A stretch of DNA of 64,000 bases from the NCBI GenBank assembly GCA_021732785.1, contig JAKFUG010000054.1:1-64000 (forward strand), in the 5' to 3' direction. How positions within the stretch are numbered: position 1 is the first letter of the stretch; each line of letters opens with the position of its first letter. Both the position numbers and the translations under genes were made by a program. The notes below the pieces were generated by a model. That model was not told the origin of the DNA, did no database searches, and was given only the letters and a program-made list of their open reading frames with translations. This DNA is from Planctomycetaceae bacterium (GTDB lineage Bacteria > Planctomycetota > Planctomycetia > Planctomycetales > Planctomycetaceae). Positions 25,659-34,435 of the stretch are shown piece by piece.

Positions 25659-25953
25659 TAGTCTCTCCTGGTGACGGACTGGGTTGCGAAAGTGGGAAAA
25701 AGCGGATTCTTGCCGGGAAGCCAGACTGCTTACGGACTCGCATCGTAAACCATTGACGCAAACTTTTCAGCAGTCCGCAATCCGGTCGACACAACTGTCC
25801 ACAAATTCATCCGTTGGAAACCCGGTCTGCGGAAAGTTGAGGCGATCTGTCCGGACAAATCGTCACAGATTTCTTTTTCGCAATCTTGGTGGAATTGCGA
25901 TGGCACCCCGCGCCGCTTACCTTCGTACAAGTTTACCCCTTCGGAGCGCTCCC

Positions 25954-27477
25954 ATGCCCACCTGCCGGATGATCATCGCTGCAATTTTCTGTCTGCTCAC
26001 GACGGCCGCCACAGCCGCCGATGCCAAGCGGCCCAACGTGCTGTTTTTGATGGCGGACGACCTTAATAACATGCTCGGTTGCTATGGCGACCCGTTGGTC
26101 AGGACGCCGAACATCGACCGCCTGGCGGCCCGTGGCGTGCGGTTCGACCGGGCGTATTGCACGTTTCCGTTGTGTGGTCCGAGCCGGAATTCGATGCTGA
26201 CGGGGCTGTATCCGAACAGCACGGGCATTCTTGCCAATGCGCAGATTTTCCGGCAAACGATTCCGGCGCAGGTCAGCCTGCCGCAGGCGTTTCGCCAGGC
26301 GGACTACTTCGCCACGCGGATCGGGAAGCTGTATCACTACAACGTGCCGAAGTCGATTGGCACGAACGGGCACGATGATCCCGGTTCGTGGGAAATGGAA
26401 TTGAATCCCGCGGGTGTCGACCGATTGGAAGAAGAGGACCAAATCTTCTCGCTGTTGCCGGGACAATTCGGGGGCACGCTGAGTTGGTATGCGTCGCCGA
26501 AAAGCGACCAATATCACACCGATGGATTAATGGCCGACGACGCCGAATGGGTGCTGGAACGCTGTGCAAAACGCCGCGAACGCCCGTTCTTTCTCGCAGT
26601 GGGCTTTTTCCGCCCGCACACGCCGTATGTTTCGCCGAAGCCGTATTTCGACCTGTATCCCGAAAAAGCGATGCCGGTCGTACAGGGCGTGAAAGAAGAT
26701 CAGGCGGACATCCCTCCCGCGGGATTGGGCAGCCACAAAAAAGAGCAGGAAAAACTGACCGATGATCTGCGGCGGCAGAGTCGACAGGCGTATTCCGCCA
26801 GCATCAGCTTTATGGATGCCCAGGTCGGCCGGGTCATCGATGCCCTGGATCGGCTGGGACTCGCCGAGAACACCATTATCGTGTTCACCAGCGATCACGG
26901 TTACCACATGGGCGAGCATGGCCTCTGGCAGAAAATGAGTCTTTTCGAAGAGAGTTCTCGCGTTCCCCTGTTGATTGTGGCTCCGAGCATCACCACCAAA
27001 GGAACGGTGGCAAAGTCGCCGGTGTCCCACATTGATGTCTTCCCGACGCTGGCCGAATTGTGCGGCATCAAACCGCCTGCCAACATTCAAGGACAAAGCC
27101 TCGTCCCAATGTTGAAGGACACCAGTGTCGCCGGCCGCGGTTGGGCGATCACGCAAGTGACGCGCGGCGGCGGACCGGCGCGAGCCGCTGTGACGACCAA
27201 TGTCAGTGCGAACGACAACCGGTACTTCGGCTACACCCTGCGTACGCCGCGCTGGCGTTACACGGAATGGGACGAAGGCCGGAAGGGTCGCGAGTTGTAC
27301 GATCACGAGTCGGACCCGCGCGAACTGACCAATCTCGCCGACAAACCCGAGCATGCAAAAACCGTCGAAGAGTTGTCGCAGAAAATTCGCGAGGCTTCAA
27401 AAACGACGTTCCCGCCATCGGGGGAAACCCCGGAGCTCAAGCCCGGCCTGTGGGCACCGAGTCTCACCGAGCCATAA
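25954..27477 (+). CDS. Secreted sulfatase (iduronate-2-sulfatase-like)
   Basis: 507 residues from ATG 25954, with GGAG 8 bases upstream; the frame is open further upstream but that part is not protein-like. Signal peptide 1-21. The sulfatase fold is clear: metal-binding Asp-Asp at 35-36, the formylglycine site Cys-Gly-Pro-Ser-Arg at 74-78 with Leu-Thr-Gly at 82-84, a second metal site Ser-Asp-His-Gly-Tyr-His, and Asp-Leu-like Asp-Pro-Arg-Glu-Leu-Thr-Asn-Leu near the end. The Cys must be converted to formylglycine by a maturation enzyme not seen here. It would remove sulfate esters from sulfated glycans. The next sigma factor begins 41 bases downstream on the same strand. Confidence 0.94.
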   Translation: MPTCRMIIAAIFCLLTTAATAADAKRPNVLFLMADDLNNMLGCYGDPLVRTPNIDRLAARGVRFDRAYCTFPLCGPSRNSMLTGLYPNSTGILANAQIFRQTIPAQVSLPQAFRQADYFATRIGKLYHYNVPKSIGTNGHDDPGSWEMELNPAGVDRLEEEDQIFSLLPGQFGGTLSWYASPKSDQYHTDGLMADDAEWVLERCAKRRERPFFLAVGFFRPHTPYVSPKPYFDLYPEKAMPVVQGVKEDQADIPPAGLGSHKKEQEKLTDDLRRQSRQAYSASISFMDAQVGRVIDALDRLGLAENTIIVFTSDHGYHMGEHGLWQKMSLFEESSRVPLLIVAPSITTKGTVAKSPVSHIDVFPTLAELCGIKPPANIQGQSLVPMLKDTSVAGRGWAITQVTRGGGPARAAVTTNVSANDNRYFGYTLRTPRWRYTEWDEGRKGRELYDHESDPRELTNLADKPEHAKTVEELSQKIREASKTTFPPSGETPELKPGLWAPSLTEP

Positions 27478-27518
27478 CCTCGAGTCTCGCGGCGCAGCAA
27501 GAGTGACTTCAAGGAATC

Positions 27519-28154
27519 ATGACGATGTCCGATCATTACGATCAATCCGTGACCCAATGGATTCAGGGATTGAAAGCGGGTCATGAAGACGCCGCGGCGG
27601 CTCTTTGGCAGTGCTATTTCCAGCAGCTTGTACGGATGTCGGGTCGCAAGCTCGGTGCGGCCTCACGCCGCGTTGTCGATGAAGAAGACATTGCGCTGAC
27701 GGCGTTCAAAAGTCTTTGCATGGGGGCCGCTGCCGGACGGTTTGAACGGTTGGAAAGCCGCGATGATCTGTGGCAAATCCTGGTCGCGCTGGCCAGCCGA
27801 AAGGCGGTGGACCAAATCCGCCGGAATGTCAGCCAGAAACGAGGCGGCGGAACGGTCCGTGGCGATTCGATCATGATGTCGGCCGGTTTCGACGAACCCG
27901 GCGGGTTCGAACAGTTCATGTCTCAGGAACCGACACCGGATGTCATCGCCTCGGTTGAAGAGGAATGCCAGGCAATGCTGGACCGCTTGCCCGATGACAC
28001 GATGCGGCAAATGGCGACACTGCGGCTGGAAGGTTATTCCAACGAAGAACTCGCCGAGAAGACCGGCCTGTCGATCCGCAGCGTCGAACGCAAACTCGGA
28101 GTCATTCGGCAGGTCTGGACGCAGGACATTGCCGCATCGACAGGTGAAGTGTGA
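27519..28154 (+). CDS. ECF-type RNA polymerase sigma factor (copy 3)
   Basis: 211 residues from ATG 27519; ATG 27525 is better spaced from the AGGA at 27512-27516 and may be the true start. Region 2 is present (Val-Val-Asp-Glu-Glu-Asp-Ile-Ala-Leu-Thr-Ala-Phe at about 52-63), and region 4 has Leu-Glu-Gly-Tyr-Ser-Asn-Glu-Glu-Leu-Ala with a Ser-Ile-Arg-Ser-Val-Glu-Arg-Lys-Leu recognition helix. This belongs to the planctomycete type that ends region 4 with Val-Glu-Arg-Lys. It is close to the sulfatase upstream on the same strand and converges with a Ser/Thr kinase downstream, so sigma and kinase are adjacent again but on opposite strands. Confidence 0.9.
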   Translation: MTMSDHYDQSVTQWIQGLKAGHEDAAAALWQCYFQQLVRMSGRKLGAASRRVVDEEDIALTAFKSLCMGAAAGRFERLESRDDLWQILVALASRKAVDQIRRNVSQKRGGGTVRGDSIMMSAGFDEPGGFEQFMSQEPTPDVIASVEEECQAMLDRLPDDTMRQMATLRLEGYSNEELAEKTGLSIRSVERKLGVIRQVWTQDIAASTGEV

Positions 28155-28160
28155 TGAGCA

Positions 28161-28198
28161 TCAACACGGCTGCGGACGGGCTCAATCCCCCGTGTTGA
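28161..28198. terminator. Hairpin between convergent sigma factor and kinase
   Basis: A 9-base stem (TCAACACGG / CCGTGTTGA) with a 20-base loop starts 7 bases after the sigma factor stop and overlaps the last codons of the kinase on the other strand. No U-tract on either side, so it may act as a bidirectional 3'-end hairpin; weak. Confidence 0.4.
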
Positions 28199-29483
28199 GG
28201 ACATCGAGCGCGGCGATGACCTCGGTCATGGATTGAAACCGATCGGCCGGGCGTTTGGCGACCATTCTCTGGAAGAGCGCATCGATCGCGACCAACCGCG
28301 GATCCTGTGTCCGTTCCGATGATGCCAATGCGGCGACAAGGGACGGAATCGGCGCGTCGCTATGGGCGATGATGCGTGAAGTAATCGACTTGCCTTCGTA
28401 AGCCGGGCGGTTCAGCAGCAGATACCACAGGACGATTCCCAGACTGTAAATGTCACTGCGGGCATCCGCATTTTTCGCGGACATCGCTTGTTCGGGGGAG
28501 ATGTAATCGACGGTTCCCATGAAGTCGCCGGTGCCCGTCAGGCAGGTGTGCGATCCGGTATCACTATCAATGCGGGCTAACCCCAAGTCCAGAATTTTGA
28601 TCGTTCCCGATCGATCCTTGAGCAAATTTGCCAGCTTGATATCCCGGTGGATGATGCCCAATCGATGCGCGCACCCCAACCCGTCCGCCACTTGAGAGAC
28701 CCACTTCAGCGCGGTTGAGACGGAGACCGGCCCTTCGGCTTTCAACAGGGATGCGAGATCAATGCCGTCGATATATTCCATGACGAGAAAATAGTGCGAA
28801 CCATGACGATTGGCCCGGTGGGTCGCCACGATGTTGGGATGCTTGAGCAGTGTTGCCAACCGCGACTCCCGCCGAAAGCGGCTGACCATCTCCTTTCGCA
28901 GCGTGAGCGCTGGATCGAGGACCTTGAGTGCGACAATCTCATCGGTGTCGCGGTGCCGGGCCTTCCACACGGTTCCCATTCCCCCCTGTCCCAATTTGTC
29001 GAGCAGGATGAATTTCTCGAGCGTCAGAGTGTATCCTTTCCCTGCCGACAGCCGTTTCGCTTGCAGCGCAGTGAGAACGTTGTCGGACACAAACGCGGTC
29101 AGCCACTCTTCTCCTGACAATGTCGGGGAATCAACCATGATCCGCTGTTGCAGCGCTGGCAAGGAAACCTTGCTCACCAGTCCCAGGGTCGTGATCTGTT
29201 CGAAGACCATCGTTGCTGTCAGATGCGGTCCCAGCAATTCGGTGAGCAACTCGGTCGCTTGTGGAAACCGAGAGAGATATTCCCCCCACAGCAACTTTTC
29301 GCCGCGCTGACGGCGATAGTCCACTTCCAGCGTCAGCAGCGGCTTGAGGAGGTCGCCCGCAATCTCGGGAAACTGCCGCTGGTAATCCTCGATTCGAGGC
29401 CGATCCCCCAACTGGCATGCCGATTCAAAGCGGTCGCAAGCCTGCTCAATCTGCAGCATCTGCTTGAGGGACGGCTGACTCAT
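28182..29483 (-). CDS. Serine/threonine protein kinase (copy 3)
   Basis: 433 residues. The N-terminal 155 residues are helical and non-catalytic; around 95-150 they match a module often seen before planctomycete kinases (Leu-Thr-Ala-Leu-Gln-Ala-Lys-Arg-Leu). The kinase domain covers about 157-425: Gly-rich loop Gly-Gln-Gly-Gly-Met-Gly (165-170), ATP Lys187, HRD 279-281 with Ile-Lys-Leu-Ala-Asn, and Asp-Leu-Gly (299-301) where DFG is usual; this DLG form is common in active bacterial kinases. Activation segment ends Ile-Ser-Pro-Glu. No membrane span. It differs clearly from copies 1 and 2. The gene converges with the third sigma factor. Confidence 0.9.
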   Translation of the reverse strand: MSQPSLKQMLQIEQACDRFESACQLGDRPRIEDYQRQFPEIAGDLLKPLLTLEVDYRRQRGEKLLWGEYLSRFPQATELLTELLGPHLTATMVFEQITTLGLVSKVSLPALQQRIMVDSPTLSGEEWLTAFVSDNVLTALQAKRLSAGKGYTLTLEKFILLDKLGQGGMGTVWKARHRDTDEIVALKVLDPALTLRKEMVSRFRRESRLATLLKHPNIVATHRANRHGSHYFLVMEYIDGIDLASLLKAEGPVSVSTALKWVSQVADGLGCAHRLGIIHRDIKLANLLKDRSGTIKILDLGLARIDSDTGSHTCLTGTGDFMGTVDYISPEQAMSAKNADARSDIYSLGIVLWYLLLNRPAYEGKSITSRIIAHSDAPIPSLVAALASSERTQDPRLVAIDALFQRMVAKRPADRFQSMTEVIAALDVLNTGD

Positions 29484-29777
29484 TCGATGCGTAGGCCCGG
29501 TGGTGCAATCCGTTGCGAAGTCGTTGTTTTCATAGCATAGCCCGCCACGTTCGCACCGTCACGGCCGAGATGGTGTTTGCTTTTTGTCGCTCATCGTCAT
29601 CGATCCTGGGGTGGCCTGCGGGGCATCGATACCGATGTCGTCGTTCCACTCGCATGGAAGTTCCTGCCGATTCCTTGCCAAACCGCGGTAACCTTCACAA
29701 GATCTGGCAACGGCGGAAACGTTCAGCGCATTGCCGGTCAATACGCAGGAACAGCAGTTTCACCGGTAGGAAACTTC

Positions 29778-30905
29778 ATGAGCACCGATTCTCCCGCGCC
29801 CGAACGCATCACCATGCCCGCCGGAGCACCGTCGCCCTTTCAAGTGGTGGCTTCCCGCGGATTCACCGACTGGATGGCGGCGCAGCGGTTGAGCGTCGCC
29901 GTTTCGACGTATCACATCGGCGCGGTGATTTTTCTGGGGCTGAAACCGAACCGCGATTTGTCGATGTTCGTCAGTTCATTCGATCGCGCGATGGGCATGT
30001 GCGCGCAGGGCTCGGCCTTATGGTTGGTGACGAAACACACCGTCTGGAAACTGGAAAACGCGCTGAGTGGACGGCCGCTGGATGGGTATGACCGGTTGTA
30101 TGTCCCGCGCGTAGGACACATGACCGGGGACGTCGACATCCACGATATCGCGATCGAAGACAGCGGTCGTCCCGTGTTCGTGAATACGAAGTTCAATTGT
30201 CTTGCCACGTTGGATGAACGTTTCAGCTTCACTCCGTTGTGGCGACCGCCGTTCATTAGCGCGCTCTGTCCCGAGGACCGCTGTCATTTGAACGGGATGG
30301 CGTTGGAGAACGGCGTCGCAAAGTATGTCACGATGGTGGCCAGGAGCGATGTCGCCGACGGTTGGCGCGACTTCCGTGACCACGGCGGATTGGTGATGGA
30401 TGTCACGACCAACGAAGTGGTGGCGGAGGGGTTGTCGATGCCCCATTCGCCGCGTCTGCATGACGGCAAATTGTGGCTGCTCAATGCCGGGACGGGGCAT
30501 CTCGGATTTGTGGATCGAACCACGCACAAATTCGAGGAGGTCACGTTCCTGCCCGGCTATGCCCGGGGCTTGTCGCTGCACGGAAACTACGCGGTGATCG
30601 GCCTGTCGAAACAACGCCGCGAAAATGCGTTCCAGGGATTGTCGCTCGACAGGAATCTGACCGAAAAAGGGGCCGCCGCCCGGTGTGGGATTCAGGTTGT
30701 CGATCTGACGTCCGGGGCGGTGGTTCACTGGGCGCGGATCGAACCCCCCATCGAAGAGTTGTACGACATTGCGATTCTCCCCGAGGTGGTCCGCCCGAAA
30801 GCGCTCGGTTTCTGCAGCAGCATCGTGGGCGATCAGATCACGTATCGGGAAAACGACACGATTCAACTCTGGTCGGCGGTTCCCGCACCACGCAAGACAC
30901 CGTAA
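29778..30905 (+). CDS. TIGR03032 (DUF4915-like) family protein
   Basis: 375 residues from ATG 29778, with AGGAAA 7 bases upstream. The family's motifs are visible in order: Gly-His-Met-Thr-Gly-Asp-Val-Asp-Ile-His-Asp (about 113-123), Phe-Val-Asn-Thr-Lys-Phe-Asn-Cys-Leu-Ala-Thr-Leu, Pro-Glu-Asp-Arg-Cys-His-Leu-Asn-Gly-Met-Ala (about 169-179), Pro-His-Ser-Pro-Arg, and Trp-Leu-Leu-Asn-Ala-Gly-Thr-Gly. It looks like a beta-propeller. No signal peptide. Function of the family is not established; some members occur with TPR or exopolysaccharide genes. The GH63-like gene starts 72 bases downstream on the same strand, so the two probably form an operon. The 294 bases before it (29484-29777) show no gene. 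Confidence 0.82.
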   Translation: MSTDSPAPERITMPAGAPSPFQVVASRGFTDWMAAQRLSVAVSTYHIGAVIFLGLKPNRDLSMFVSSFDRAMGMCAQGSALWLVTKHTVWKLENALSGRPLDGYDRLYVPRVGHMTGDVDIHDIAIEDSGRPVFVNTKFNCLATLDERFSFTPLWRPPFISALCPEDRCHLNGMALENGVAKYVTMVARSDVADGWRDFRDHGGLVMDVTTNEVVAEGLSMPHSPRLHDGKLWLLNAGTGHLGFVDRTTHKFEEVTFLPGYARGLSLHGNYAVIGLSKQRRENAFQGLSLDRNLTEKGAAARCGIQVVDLTSGAVVHWARIEPPIEELYDIAILPEVVRPKALGFCSSIVGDQITYRENDTIQLWSAVPAPRKTP

Positions 30906-30977
30906 TACGGTCCATGCGATCCGTCGGCAAATGGTGTCGCAGCCGTCGATTTGAAGAATACTCCGGAGTAGTCGGGC

Positions 30978-33752
30978 ATGTTGGAGGAAGAACTGCGGCT
31001 TCAGCAGTCGTATCAACGGACGGCGAACTGGCATCGCTGGGGACCGTATTTGTCCGAACGGCAATGGGGGACGGTCCGCGAAGATTACTCCGAAAACGGC
31101 GATTGCTGGCATTATTTCCCGCACGATCAGGCCCGTAGCCGCGCGTATCGCTGGGGGGAAGACGGGTTGCTCGGTTTCTGTGATCGCAGTTGCCGGCTCT
31201 GTTTCGGTCTGGCGCTCTGGAATGGCCGTGATTCCATCCTGAAGGAACGGTTGTTTGGGCTGTCCGGTCCCGAAGGAAACCACGGCGAAGATGTGAAGGA
31301 AGCGTATTTCTACCTCGATTCTACGCCGACGCATTCGTATGTGAAGTCGCTCTACAAGTATCCGCAGGCGGAGTTTCCCTACGACCATCTCGTGAACGAA
31401 AGTCGTCGTCGCAGTCGGCTCGATCCCGAGTACGAATTGGCGGACACGGGCCTCTTTGACGATGATCGTTATTTCGATGTGACGGCCGAATATGCGAAAG
31501 CCGCGCCCGATGACATTCTCATTCGCATCACGGTGGCCAATCGGGCTGCCGACGAAGCCACGGTGCATTTGTTACCGACGTTCTGGTTTCGCAATTCGTG
31601 GTCGTGGGGTTGCACTCATGAAGGCTGTGAACGGAAGCCGCTGATCGCGCTTCAACCGGACGGCTCATTGCTTGCCGACCATCCGTCCTTGGGCCGCTTC
31701 CGTTGCTTCGTGGATCGCGGTTCGCATCATCCCCAAATGCTGTTCACTGAAAATGAGACGAATGCGCAAAGGCTCTATGGCGACGCCAGCAACCCGCATC
31801 CCGTCAAAGATGCGTTTCATGAATATGTCATTCATGGCGATACGACGGCGATTAGCAAGCGGTCGTTCGGTACGAAAGTGGCACCGCATTTCGTGCTGAC
31901 CATTCCGGCCCACGGTGAAGTGACCGTCCGCTTGCGATTCACCGCCGACGAACTGGGCATCGGCGATCCGTTCGATGAGAGCTTCGAAACGATCTTCGCT
32001 GAGCGAATCGCAGAGGCCGAGGAATTCTATTCCCGGAAACTCCCCGCCTCGGCCACTGCTGAGGAACGGTCCGTCGCGCGGCAGGCGTATGCCGGTTTGT
32101 TAACCAGCAAGCAGTTCTATCATTACGCCGTCCAGCATTGGTTACAGGGTGATCCGGACCAGCCGCTACCACCAACCACTCGTCAGCAGGGACGCAATCA
32201 TGAATGGACGCACCTCTTCAATCGCGACATTATCTCGATGCCCGATAAGTGGGAGTATCCGTGGTATGCCGCATGGGATCTGGCGTTCCACATGATCCCG
32301 ATGGCGACGGTCGATTCCGAGTTTGCCAAGTCGCAATTGCTGCTATTGCTGCGCGAATGGTACATGCATCCGAACGGCCAGATTCCTGCGTACGAGTTCG
32401 AGTTTTCGGACGTCAACCCCCCGGTGCATGCGTGGGCTTGCTGGCGGGTGTACAAGATGAGCGGGCCGCGCGGCCGACGCGACCGGGACTTTCTGGCCCG
32501 TGCTTTTCAGAAGCTGCTGATCAATTTCACCTGGTGGGTGAACCGCAAGGACGTGAATGGAAAACACCTGTTTTCCGGCGGCTTTTTGGGTTTAGACAAC
32601 ATCGGCGTCTTCGATCGCTCCAAACCCTTGCCCACCGGCGGCCATCTCGAACAGGCCGACGGCACAGCTTGGATGGCATTCTATTGTGCGACAATGCTCG
32701 CCATGGCCCTGGAACTCGCGCAAGGGGATTCGACATACGAAGATGTGGCCTCGAAATTCTTCGAGCATTTCGTGAGTATCGCCGACGCCATGAATTGCCT
32801 CGGCGGAAGCGGGTTGTGGGATGAGGAAGACGGTTTCTATTACGATCAATTGCAGGCGGACGGCCAGTCGCACCGATTGCGCATCCGCTCTATTGTGGGG
32901 ATCATCCCCCTCTTCGCCGTGGAAGTGCTGGAAGACGAACTGCTTCACGAGCTTCCCGGCTTCCGCAAACGCATGGAGTGGTTCCTGAATCATCGTCAGG
33001 ATTTAGCACGACAGATCTCGTATCTGGAGCGTGCGAGTCATGATGGCCAGAGCCACACGCACCGATTGCTCGCGATTCCTTCCAAAGAGCGCTTGCAAAA
33101 AGTGTTGCGATACGTGCTCGATGAAAATGAGTTTTTGTCACCGCATGGCGTGCGGGCCTTGTCGCGCGTGCATAAAGATCGGCCTTACTCGTTCTGGGTC
33201 GGCGGCGAAGAACACCGGGTCGAATACGTTCCCGCGGAATCCACGAGCGGGCTCTTTGGCGGGAACTCGAACTGGCGCGGTCCCGTCTGGTTCCCGGTGA
33301 ACTATCTGCTGATCGAAGCCCTCGAACGGTATCACCACTTCTACGGTGACGACCTTGTGGTGGAATGCCCCACCGGTTCCGGGCAATTGATGACTTTACA
33401 GCAAGTGGCTCAAGAGATCAGCCGTCGACTGAGCGCCCTGTTCCTTCCCGATGCGAACGGACGCCGCCCCTGTCACGGCGACGACGAGCGATTTGCCACC
33501 GATCCCAATTGGCGGGACCTGGTGCTGTTTTACGAATACTTCCACGGGGACAACGGCCGCGGCGTCGGGGCCAGTCACCAGACCGGATGGACGGCGCTGG
33601 TCACCCGCCTGCTGGCGGCGGACGATGAGGCGCAGATGAACCCGCTGGATGACGCCGTTAAAGTCGAAATGAGTCAGCCTCCCGGCCCCACCAATTCTCA
33701 ACCTCACGAATTGCAGAAGCGTCCGCCAGAGTCAACGGTCAAATTGACCTGA
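30978..33752 (+). CDS. GH63/MGH1-like glucosidase
   Basis: 924 residues from ATG 30978, with GGAG about 10 bases upstream. The N-terminus (Gln-Arg-Thr-Ala-Asn-Trp...Leu-Ser-Glu-Arg-Gln-Trp-Gly-Thr-Val-Arg-Glu-Asp-Tyr) and the C-terminal part with Trp-Glu-Tyr-Pro-Trp-Tyr-Ala-Ala-Trp-Asp-Leu-Ala-Phe-His (about 416-429) and Asn-Trp-Arg-Gly-Pro-Val-Trp-Phe-Pro (about 767-775) are typical of the bacterial cytosolic glucosidase group related to GH63, with an (alpha/alpha)6 barrel. No signal peptide, so it acts in the cytoplasm. Relatives hydrolyse alpha-glucosidic bonds, some of mannosylglycerate or glucosylglycerate; the substrate here is unknown. Paired with the TIGR03032-like gene. Confidence 0.88.
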   Translation: MLEEELRLQQSYQRTANWHRWGPYLSERQWGTVREDYSENGDCWHYFPHDQARSRAYRWGEDGLLGFCDRSCRLCFGLALWNGRDSILKERLFGLSGPEGNHGEDVKEAYFYLDSTPTHSYVKSLYKYPQAEFPYDHLVNESRRRSRLDPEYELADTGLFDDDRYFDVTAEYAKAAPDDILIRITVANRAADEATVHLLPTFWFRNSWSWGCTHEGCERKPLIALQPDGSLLADHPSLGRFRCFVDRGSHHPQMLFTENETNAQRLYGDASNPHPVKDAFHEYVIHGDTTAISKRSFGTKVAPHFVLTIPAHGEVTVRLRFTADELGIGDPFDESFETIFAERIAEAEEFYSRKLPASATAEERSVARQAYAGLLTSKQFYHYAVQHWLQGDPDQPLPPTTRQQGRNHEWTHLFNRDIISMPDKWEYPWYAAWDLAFHMIPMATVDSEFAKSQLLLLLREWYMHPNGQIPAYEFEFSDVNPPVHAWACWRVYKMSGPRGRRDRDFLARAFQKLLINFTWWVNRKDVNGKHLFSGGFLGLDNIGVFDRSKPLPTGGHLEQADGTAWMAFYCATMLAMALELAQGDSTYEDVASKFFEHFVSIADAMNCLGGSGLWDEEDGFYYDQLQADGQSHRLRIRSIVGIIPLFAVEVLEDELLHELPGFRKRMEWFLNHRQDLARQISYLERASHDGQSHTHRLLAIPSKERLQKVLRYVLDENEFLSPHGVRALSRVHKDRPYSFWVGGEEHRVEYVPAESTSGLFGGNSNWRGPVWFPVNYLLIEALERYHHFYGDDLVVECPTGSGQLMTLQQVAQEISRRLSALFLPDANGRRPCHGDDERFATDPNWRDLVLFYEYFHGDNGRGVGASHQTGWTALVTRLLAADDEAQMNPLDDAVKVEMSQPPGPTNSQPHELQKRPPESTVKLT

Positions 33753-34435
33753 CAGCGTGTGGAAGTATTCCATTTCGCGTGCCACGGCCGTGGCACGCAA
33801 TAAAACCACACGCAGAGCGGCCATGGTTCGTGTTGGTACAACTACTGAAGTGCACGGCTGGATTTGTGATTTTTTTTGAAACTTAGCAGTTGTGCAAGTT
33901 GCAACGGTAGCTTGCTTGGTGCGATGCTTTCGTCAGTCTGCCCCTTCCCCGATCGGAATGTCAAATCCGGGGCATGAATGCCGTTCGTGATTCTCGTCGT
34001 CGATTTTCCATTTGAGGCCACGCCATGTCATTTTTTCACTGGCTTGCCGGTTTAGTCACAATTCTTCTGGGTGGAATCCGCGTGGTGGCGATTGCAGGAT
34101 TTGCCATCGGACTTCGAGCGCATACGAAGTCGCGGCAGTGGAAGTGGGAAGCTCACCACAAATGCCAGAGACACCCCACCGTGTGAACTGTCCGTTAAAC
34201 GTGTCACGACATTGCTATCTTGTGCCATGGTCAAAAGTCGTCATGAGGGGACCTCGTTTATCCAGCAAGATTGCCACATTGATGTGCTGGCGATAGAGTG
34301 CGGTTGCGAGGGCTTTTCGAACTTGCCAGATCCGTTGGTAAGCATGCCATTCGCTCGCGGCTCCACTGGCTGGAATCTTCCGGCTGCGCTTTTGTTTCAC
34401 TCATCGAATTCAACACCTCAAAAAGGCCATCCTCA
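33753..34435. other. 683-base intergenic region
   Basis: No supported gene; several short frames exist but none has a ribosome site, signal or family. The first part contains the perfect palindrome listed separately; a run of eight T's lies at about 33872-33879. The rest is presumably the promoter and leader of the large exported protein that follows. AAAAGG 9-10 bases before ATG 34436 is the likely ribosome site. Confidence 0.5.
33777..33798. repeat. Perfect 22-base palindrome
   Basis: GCGTGCCACGG followed by its exact reverse complement CCGTGGCACGC, with no spacer, 25 bases after the glucosidase stop. It could be a 3'-end hairpin or a dimeric protein site. The GTGCCAC core recalls the inverted repeat at 53885-53966. 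Confidence 0.8.

Noticed and set aside
23079-25661. 860-codon open frame on the plus strand
   Set aside because: It runs across two genes on the other strand (LRR lipoprotein and Gfo/Idh oxidoreductase) and through a clear terminator; no recognisable domain.
34012-34296. 94-codon frame in the gap before the LEPR-XLL gene
   Set aside because: No ribosome site, signal or family; atypical composition.
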